64,000 nucleotides of DNA from JAJDXO01 sp965207535 (lineage in GTDB: Bacteria > Pseudomonadota > Alphaproteobacteria > Rhodospirillales > UBA2165), in NCBI GenBank assembly GCA_965207535.1, contig CBDBMR010000015.1:248001-312000 (forward strand), given 5' to 3'. The number at the start of each line of letters is the position of its first letter. The first letter of the stretch is position 1. Below the pieces are notes generated by a model. That model was not told the origin of the DNA. It saw only the letters and a list, made by a program, of their open reading frames with translations, and searched no databases. The position numbers were made by a program, and so were the translations under genes. Of the stretch, positions 58,864 to 64,000 are shown one piece after another.

Positions 58864-59244
58864 ATGCAAAGCCGCAACAAACTTCTCGACGATCTCGCCC
58901 GAGTGGCAGGCGGCGCGGCGGGGACCGTGGCCGGCATCCGGGATGAAGTGGAAGCCGTGGTTCGGCAGAGAATTGAAGCGGTGCTGTCCGAACTGAACCT
59001 GGTCACGCAAGACGAATTCGACGCGGTCAAGGCCATGGCATCCAAGGCCCGGGCCGAACAGGAAAAGCTGGAAAAGCGTGTCGCCGAACTGGAAGCAGGG
59101 GCCGCAAAGCCGGCGGCGAAACCGGCGGCCAAACGCGGACCCGCGAAATCGGCTTCGAAAACAACCACGAAATCCGCCACAAAACCGGGGGGCCGGACCC
59201 GCAAAGCCGCCGCCAAGCGGAAGACCCCGGCCGCCGGGAGATAG
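58864..59244 (+). CDS. ubiK: BMFP/UbiK-like ubiquinone biosynthesis accessory factor
   Basis: 126 residues. N-terminal amphipathic helix NKLLDDLARVAGGAAGTVAG and the coiled coil EAVVRQRIEAVLSELNLVTQ DEFDAVKAMA to about residue 75 (AEQEKLEKRVAELEA) match the BMFP domain of membrane fusogenic and UbiK proteins that scaffold coenzyme Q enzymes. The remaining 50 residues are an Ala/Lys/Pro-rich basic tail (KPAAKPAAKRGPAKSA) not seen in E. coli UbiK. GGAGAG precedes the ATG. Stands alone, divergent from rfaD. Confidence 0.82.
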   Translation: MQSRNKLLDDLARVAGGAAGTVAGIRDEVEAVVRQRIEAVLSELNLVTQDEFDAVKAMASKARAEQEKLEKRVAELEAGAAKPAAKPAAKRGPAKSASKTTTKSATKPGGRTRKAAAKRKTPAAGR

Positions 59245-59353
59245 CCGGCCGGCGCGGGCGGGCGCTGCACAATAGGGAATCTGCCGCTCCCGGGCGACTC
59301 AGGTTGTTCGAGCGCCGGTTCGCCCGCCCATTGAGGCGCCCCCGGTGGTCTGC

Positions 59354-60994
59354 TCAGGTAACCACGTTCTCGACACCGGCATCCTCACGGGAGTTGAGAA
59401 TAGCTGCCGAGCCTTTTTCAGCAATCATGAAGGTTGGAGCATTTGTGTTTGCCGACGTGATCTGCGGCATCACCGACGCATCGATAACACGCAGATTCTC
59501 CAAGCCGCGGACCTTCAAATTCGGATCCACGACCGACTCCACATCGCTGCCCATCCGGCAGGTGCCGACGGGGTGGAAGACCGTCCCGCCATTGTGGCGG
59601 ACATGATCCCAAATCTGCTCGTCGGTCTGCACATCCTTGCCCGGAAAAACTTCTTCGTCCCACAGATCGCGGAACGAGGGCTGACTATAAATCTCCCGTA
59701 AAATTTTGACGCCTTCGACGATCACATTCCGATCCTCCACCTCGCCAAAGTAATTTGGCTCGATGCGGGGCTGTTCGAAGGGATCCGGCGATTGAATCCG
59801 GACGGTGCCCCGGGATTTCGGGTGGCACTGCCAGACGGAAGCTGTGAATCCCGAGTATTCATGCAGTGGCTCTCCCGGCTTGTCGACGGATAGAGGCATT
59901 ACGTTGAACTGGACGTCCGGACGCCCGTCCACGGCGTATTTGGTACAGGCGCTACCGCCCACCTGGCCGGCGCCGACGGTCAGGGGTCCTGAGCCGCGCA
60001 CCAGCCATTGCAGGCCCATATGCGCCAACTTGAAAGGATTTCGAATTTGATCATTGAGCGAGTTTTTGTTCCGCATGCGGACGATGGTGCGCATCTGATA
60101 GTGGTCCTGAAGATTGCACCCGACTTCGGGCGCGTCGAGAACCACAGGGATTCCAAGCCCCTTGAGGAGATCGGCGGGGCCGATACCGGACAGCTGGAGA
60201 ATCTGCGGCGACTGAAGAGCTCCAGCGGCGAGAATGACCTCCGCGGCGGCCATAGCGCTCTCCATTCTCCCTGACTTGAGCCATTCGACGCCGACGGCTT
60301 TTTGACCCTGCATGATGATGCGCTTGGCGTGAACCCCTGTGACCACTTTTAGATTGGGACGTGACCACACCGGAGCGAGGAACGCAGCCGAGGAACTGGC
60401 GCGCCATCGCCGTGAAATGGAAAGCTGGTAGGAGCCGACACCAAAACTGGTTTCACCATTGAAATCGGAATTGTACGGGAGGCCAAACTCCTGCGCCGCC
60501 ATCACCCAAGCTTTGCAGGCGGGGTGGTCATTGCGAAGGTCACTTACGGCCAACTCGCCGAGGGCACCTCGATACTGAGACTCCCCACCGGAGTATTTTT
60601 CCAGGCGCCGAAAAAAAGGAAGGATGTCCTGAAAGCTCCAATTTGTGGCTCCGAGGCGCGCCCAATCGTCAAAATCTTCGTGTTGTCCGCGGATAAAGAT
60701 CAGACCATTGATGGAGCTCGACCCGCCGAGCACCCGGCCTCGCGGCCAGACGATACTGCGGCCGCCGCTTCCTTCGCCGGGTTCGGTATCGAACTGGCGG
60801 GAAAACCGATCATCGTAAATGGTGCGGAAGTATCCGACCGGCAGCTTGAGCCAAAAATTACGGTCGGCACGACCGGCCTCCAAGACCAGCACCCTGTGGT
60901 CCGGGTTGGCGCTCAGCCGGTTGGCGAGGAGGGACCCGGCCGAGCCGGCCCCTACGATGATATAGTCGTAGGCCGTCTCAACGGACCGGGACAC
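59354..60994 (-). CDS. GMC family FAD oxidoreductase, choline dehydrogenase-like
   Basis: 546 residues from GTG 60994 with GGGGAG. FAD motif YIIVGAGSAGSLLANRLS with VLVLEAG; GMC signature 1 in RGRVLGGSSSINGLIFIRG; signature 2 GALQSPQILQLSGIGP; the catalytic His in FHPVGTCRMGSD and Asn in NTNAPTFMIAEKG. Overall length and motifs resemble BetA (choline to glycine betaine aldehyde) and other alcohol dehydrogenases. It is the last gene of a minus-strand run after a choline-sulfatase, 43 bases downstream, so choline is a good candidate substrate. betB and betI are absent from the window. Confidence 0.85.
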   Translation of the reverse strand: MSRSVETAYDYIIVGAGSAGSLLANRLSANPDHRVLVLEAGRADRNFWLKLPVGYFRTIYDDRFSRQFDTEPGEGSGGRSIVWPRGRVLGGSSSINGLIFIRGQHEDFDDWARLGATNWSFQDILPFFRRLEKYSGGESQYRGALGELAVSDLRNDHPACKAWVMAAQEFGLPYNSDFNGETSFGVGSYQLSISRRWRASSSAAFLAPVWSRPNLKVVTGVHAKRIIMQGQKAVGVEWLKSGRMESAMAAAEVILAAGALQSPQILQLSGIGPADLLKGLGIPVVLDAPEVGCNLQDHYQMRTIVRMRNKNSLNDQIRNPFKLAHMGLQWLVRGSGPLTVGAGQVGGSACTKYAVDGRPDVQFNVMPLSVDKPGEPLHEYSGFTASVWQCHPKSRGTVRIQSPDPFEQPRIEPNYFGEVEDRNVIVEGVKILREIYSQPSFRDLWDEEVFPGKDVQTDEQIWDHVRHNGGTVFHPVGTCRMGSDVESVVDPNLKVRGLENLRVIDASVMPQITSANTNAPTFMIAEKGSAAILNSREDAGVENVVT

Positions 60995-61037
60995 GGCTCC
61001 CCCCCAGTCGAACGAGAATTTTGCCTAACGCCGGCCC

Positions 61038-62597
61038 TCATGACCGCGGCGTGTCCGGCGGAATGGGCTCCATGTAGGGAAAGCGGGCCAACCCCTTGGT
61101 GAATGTCGTATCCGTATTCGCCGCGCTACGTACAAACTCCTTGGACGCATCCCGATAGGGGTAATAATCCCAGGGTGCGCGGTTGCCTTTCAGCAATACC
61201 TTTTGGAGATAAATCCGCCGCTTCTGGCTTTGGATAATGTCCTGTTTCAGCCGAACCGGATCCCACCGCTGCAAAATGTCGGTCAGCATCGCCTGTTCGG
61301 TCTCCGCAAATTCCGGATCGCCGCATAGGTTCCGCAGCTCCTTGGGATCGTTTCCAAGGTCGTAGAGCATCCCCGGATCGTCTTCGCAATAGACGTACTT
61401 GAAACCGTTTTTACGCAACATGAAGCAGGGCGCGTAGATGCCCTCACCCGTGAACTCCATCATAACGTCATCTTGCCATTCCGTATCATCGTTGTGCAGA
61501 AGCCCGGTCATGCTGTTGCCGTCGACCGGGTCGATGAGATCGGGGGGATTACCGTCCGTCGCGATATCGATGAAGGTCGGAAGCAGGTCGAGCAGAGAGA
61601 CTCCACGCTCCTCCCGGTGGCCCTTTGCGCCTCCCGGTGCGGAAACAATCATCGGCACCCGGACCGACCATTCGTACGGATTGAATTTATACCACATGCC
61701 CCGTTCGCCCATCATGTCGCCATGATCGGACGTAAAGACGATGACGGTATTGTCGGCAACACCCGTGTCTTCCAGCGCCGCCATCAGTTTGCCGACGTGG
61801 TCGTCGACATAGCTGATCATACCGTAATAGGCACGCCGGGCACGCAGGATGATTTCGTCCGTAACGGTGTGCTCATCCTGGCGGATCAGGTGATAGTAGC
61901 GCTGGCTCCACGGATCGCGCTCTTCGAAGGGAATGAACGGTACCGACGGCAGATCGATTTCGTCGTCGGCGTAGCGATTCCAGTATTCCCGGGTGATGGT
62001 GAAGGGATTGTGGGGATGGGTGAAGGAAGCCGTCAGGAAGAACGGTGACCGGTCCTTATCGCGCGCGTAGTCGTAAATCTTTTGAACGGCGAGAAAGCCG
62101 ACCTCGTCGTCGTAGTCCAACTGCAGGGATCGCTTGCAAAGACCCGCTTCAACGACACCCCTGAGACTCATGACGGACGGTGCGAACGGGTGGTCGGTCT
62201 GACTCCAATCCGGCGTCCAGCCGAAATCCGAGGGATAGATATCGGTGGTCAGGCGCTCCTCGAATCCATGCAGCTGGTCCGGGCCGACAAAATGCATCTT
62301 GCCGCTGAGACAGGTCTTGTAGCCGAGATCGCGCAGGTAGTGAGCAAACGTCGGGATCGAAGCGGGAAACTCCGACGCATTGTCATAGGCGCCGATCTTG
62401 GACGAAAGTCTGCCGGACATCATCGAAAAGCGCGACGGCGCGCAGACCGGGTTGTTGCAATAGGCGTTTTGAAACACCGTCCCATTTTCGGCGAGCCGTT
62501 GCAGATGGGGCGTTTTGACGACCGGATGCCCGTACATCGGCAGCGCAGGCCCCGCCATCTGATCGGCCTGGATGAGAAGAATATTGGGGGTGCTCAT
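61038..62597 (-). CDS. betC: choline-sulfatase
   Basis: 519 residues, no signal peptide. Formylglycine motif CAPSRFSMMSGRLSSKIG (Cys at about 52) with metal Asp near the start (LLIQADQMAGPA). KTCLSGKMHFVGPDQLHGFE and RLTTDIYPSDFGWTPDW are near-identical to rhizobial BetC. HPHNPFTITREYWNRY follows. The tail SQKRRIYLQKVLLKGNRAPW DYYP fits the choline_sulf_C domain. The enzyme splits choline-O-sulfate into choline and sulfate in the cytoplasm. It needs a formylglycine-generating enzyme, not present in this window. Between a TRAP-TAXI binding protein and a GMC dehydrogenase. Confidence 0.88.
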   Translation of the reverse strand: MSTPNILLIQADQMAGPALPMYGHPVVKTPHLQRLAENGTVFQNAYCNNPVCAPSRFSMMSGRLSSKIGAYDNASEFPASIPTFAHYLRDLGYKTCLSGKMHFVGPDQLHGFEERLTTDIYPSDFGWTPDWSQTDHPFAPSVMSLRGVVEAGLCKRSLQLDYDDEVGFLAVQKIYDYARDKDRSPFFLTASFTHPHNPFTITREYWNRYADDEIDLPSVPFIPFEERDPWSQRYYHLIRQDEHTVTDEIILRARRAYYGMISYVDDHVGKLMAALEDTGVADNTVIVFTSDHGDMMGERGMWYKFNPYEWSVRVPMIVSAPGGAKGHREERGVSLLDLLPTFIDIATDGNPPDLIDPVDGNSMTGLLHNDDTEWQDDVMMEFTGEGIYAPCFMLRKNGFKYVYCEDDPGMLYDLGNDPKELRNLCGDPEFAETEQAMLTDILQRWDPVRLKQDIIQSQKRRIYLQKVLLKGNRAPWDYYPYRDASKEFVRSAANTDTTFTKGLARFPYMEPIPPDTPRS

Positions 62598-62669
62598 CGG
62601 TATGTGTTCCTCGTTTGTCGACAGGACTCCAGCGTCGTGCCCTTAACGGCACGTTCCAATCGGACCAAA

Positions 62670-62728
62670 TTGCCGGCGATGGCGTGCAGGCTCGAGAAAT
62701 TTCGAGCCTGCACTTCCGCCGTCGGCAA
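62670..62728. other. strong intercistronic hairpin after TAXI binding-protein gene
   Basis: GTGCAGGCTCGA (62684-62695) pairs exactly with TCGAGCCTGCAC (62702-62713) over a six-base loop, extended outside by TTGCCG (62670-62675) and CGGCAA (62723-62728). On the minus strand it begins one base after the stop of the binding-protein gene and lies before betC. Likely an mRNA-stabilising or attenuating structure. The remaining bases to the betC start hold no gene. Confidence 0.7.
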
Positions 62729-62729
62729 T

Positions 62730-63731
62730 TTAGTTCGACATACTCCGTTTCACGAATTCCTCGACCCCGGGAACGCCGATTTCGCGATAGTATTTCAGCG
62801 CGCCGGGATGCAGGGGAGCGGCAAATCCGTTCAGGACCGTGTTCTTGTTCACACGGCCAAACGCGGGGTGAACACCCTTAAGGCGGCCAAGATTGGTAAA
62901 GATGGTCTTGGTCATCTCGTAGACGAGATTTTCGGGAATTTTCTTATGGATCACGAGAGCATTGCCGAGACCGAAACTCGGTGTCGCCTCAGAGACACCC
63001 TTATAGGTTCCGCCGGGAATCGCAATGCGGAAATAGGGCGGATGCTTTTTCCGGAGATCGGCAAAGAACTCGTCTGAAATCGGCAGCAGTTTCACCTTGT
63101 GTTTTGCCGTCAACTTGATCACCGGCGGCAGGGGAAAACTTCCGTTCCACAGCGCCGCGTCCAGATTGCCGTCACTCAGCATGTTCGCCATGTTGCCGAG
63201 GCGAACCCGGAAATCCTTGAAGTCCTTGCCCGGCTTGAGGCCTAGCTGGCTCATGAACGCATCCGCGTCGAGCATCGACACGCCGCCCGGCTGGCCCATG
63301 CCCACGCGTTTCCCCTTAAGGTCGGCAAGCGTCTTGACCGGGCCGCCTTCAAGGGTGATGACGTGCATGGCCACGGGCGCGATCGACATCCAGCTCAAGA
63401 TTTGGCCTGGATTCTTACTCTTGAAAGGGCCGGTGCCCTTGTAGGCGCCAAAGGCCGACAAGGTCGTCGCCATGGATGCCTCGAGATCGCCGCTGTTCAG
63501 CAGCTTGACGTTTGCCACGTAGCCCTTGGTCTCCTCGGCGGTTACACGGACACCTTTGACATTCTTGTTGATCACGTCGGCGATCCCGGCCGACCAGGTG
63601 TATGCCGTGCAGCCCACCGGGCACGAACCGATGGACACATTCGTTTGGGCCGACACTGTTGTTGAACCGGCCAACGCCCCGACGGCGGCGATCGCCGCCG
63701 AGAACATGGTCAATTGTCGTTTAATATTCAT
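62730..63731 (-). CDS. TRAP transporter solute-binding protein, TAXI family
   Basis: 333 residues from the second ATG (63731): AGGAGG lies seven bases before it, but touches the first ATG (63737), which is therefore too close. Signal peptide FSAAIAAVGALAGSTTVSAQ with cleavage near SAQ. TAXI fold: NVSIGSCPVGCTAYTWSAGI, VKTLADLKGKRVGMGQPGGV, DGNLDAALWNGSFPLPPV. TAXI proteins feed fused TRAP permeases, and the end of such a permease lies 105 bases upstream. Choline-O-sulfate or another betC-related ester is a plausible ligand from context alone. Confidence 0.88.
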   Translation of the reverse strand: MNIKRQLTMFSAAIAAVGALAGSTTVSAQTNVSIGSCPVGCTAYTWSAGIADVINKNVKGVRVTAEETKGYVANVKLLNSGDLEASMATTLSAFGAYKGTGPFKSKNPGQILSWMSIAPVAMHVITLEGGPVKTLADLKGKRVGMGQPGGVSMLDADAFMSQLGLKPGKDFKDFRVRLGNMANMLSDGNLDAALWNGSFPLPPVIKLTAKHKVKLLPISDEFFADLRKKHPPYFRIAIPGGTYKGVSEATPSFGLGNALVIHKKIPENLVYEMTKTIFTNLGRLKGVHPAFGRVNKNTVLNGFAAPLHPGALKYYREIGVPGVEEFVKRSMSN

Positions 63732-63835
63732 TGTCATTCCTCCTCTGAATATCTGGGTTTCGACACTTGGATCAGTAATCTATACCGGGATAAAGGGCTC
63801 TGATCACGCCCTCGCAAAACATGAACTCCTTGACG

Positions 63836-64000
63836 TCACGATGATCCGGCCTGCTCCGTCTTCGACTCGCTCCGTGCCGATGCGTCTCTGCGAAACCACT
63901 GATAACCCGTAACGGCAATGATCAGAGCGATGCCGGTCAAATTTGATTCGAAATGCTGCCCCATCATCAGCAGTCCCCCCGCGAATACAAGAACGCGTTC
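63836..64000 (-). CDS. C-terminal end of TRAP transporter permease (partial)
   Basis: A minus-strand frame enters from the right edge and ends at TGA 63838-63836, giving 54 residues: ERVLVFAGGLLMMGQHFESN, LTGIALIIAVTGYQWFRRD and a polar tail. The two hydrophobic helices and the GLLMM..F..LTGIAL pattern match the last part of fused 4TM/12TM TRAP-TAXI permeases. It precedes the TAXI binding-protein gene, so a permease-binding protein-betC-GMC operon is likely. The rest lies outside the window. Confidence 0.7.
   Translation of the reverse strand, partial: ERVLVFAGGLLMMGQHFESNLTGIALIIAVTGYQWFRRDASARSESKTEQAGSS

Noticed and set aside
58722..59270. N-terminal extension of rfaD
   Set aside because: Antisense to ubiK and upstream of the NAD-binding start motif.

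Overview
The window is 64 kb of GC-rich DNA from an alphaproteobacterium, most likely of the Rhodospirillales type and possibly marine or uncultured. This rests on gene order and families: aroK-aroB-corC divergent from a secreted-protein/xerD cluster, lgt-midA-pgeF-lipoprotein-prs-rplY-pth-ychF in one block, rfaD divergent from ubiK, TRAP transporters, many amidohydrolase_2, CoA-transferase and enolase-superfamily genes, and typical alphaproteobacterial palindromic intergenic repeats. Taxonomy is inference; no rRNA or tRNA gene is visible.

Layout. 1-6.5 kb: tail of an unidentified gene, the aroK-aroB-corC operon (minus), and a divergent operon of a 50-residue membrane peptide, a 634-residue secreted protein and XerD. 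6.7-11.1 kb: flavin monooxygenase plus GST pair and class I fumarase. 11.1-12.9 kb: a small AT-richer island (HTH protein, Mug-type DNA glycosylase, truncated duplicate of the next gene). 12.9-18 kb: orphan molybdenum hydroxylase large subunit, lipoprotein, FAD-linked oxidase. 18.2-34 kb: FKBP and cold-shock genes, two ACMSD-type amidohydrolases, aminotransferase, tartrate-dehydratase-like enolase, quinone oxidoreductase, Lrp regulator divergent from phenylalanine hydroxylase, and small catabolic enzymes (VOC, GFA, hydrolases, TauD, cupins, deiodinase-like). 34-50 kb: CoA transferase, crotonase, EamA exporter, arylsulfotransferase, three short MetE-like zinc methyltransferases, hydroxyacid dehydrogenase, DctP/DctQM TRAP system, SAH-deaminase-like amidohydrolase, LysE exporter. 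50.7-59.2 kb: housekeeping block. 59.3-64 kb: a minus-strand operon of TRAP-TAXI permease and binding protein, choline-sulfatase and a GMC dehydrogenase, read here as uptake and oxidation of choline-O-sulfate or a similar sulfate ester.

The intergenic spaces are filled with two families of GC-rich palindromic mosaic repeats (family A, built on CCCCTCACCCTAACCCTC and its complement; family B, built on ATGCCCCG/CGGGGCAT arms). Family A occupies nine intergenic spaces and family B about five.

The most interesting observations are a near-perfect terminator-like hairpin inside the start of the fused DctQM permease gene, a second strong hairpin just after the TAXI binding-protein gene, the three MetE-like paralogs, the 11-13 kb island with repeated DNA at its edges, and the AGGTCA/TGACCT operator-like sites between the lrp-type gene and phhA. 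Nothing here is clearly a defence, CRISPR or prophage system.
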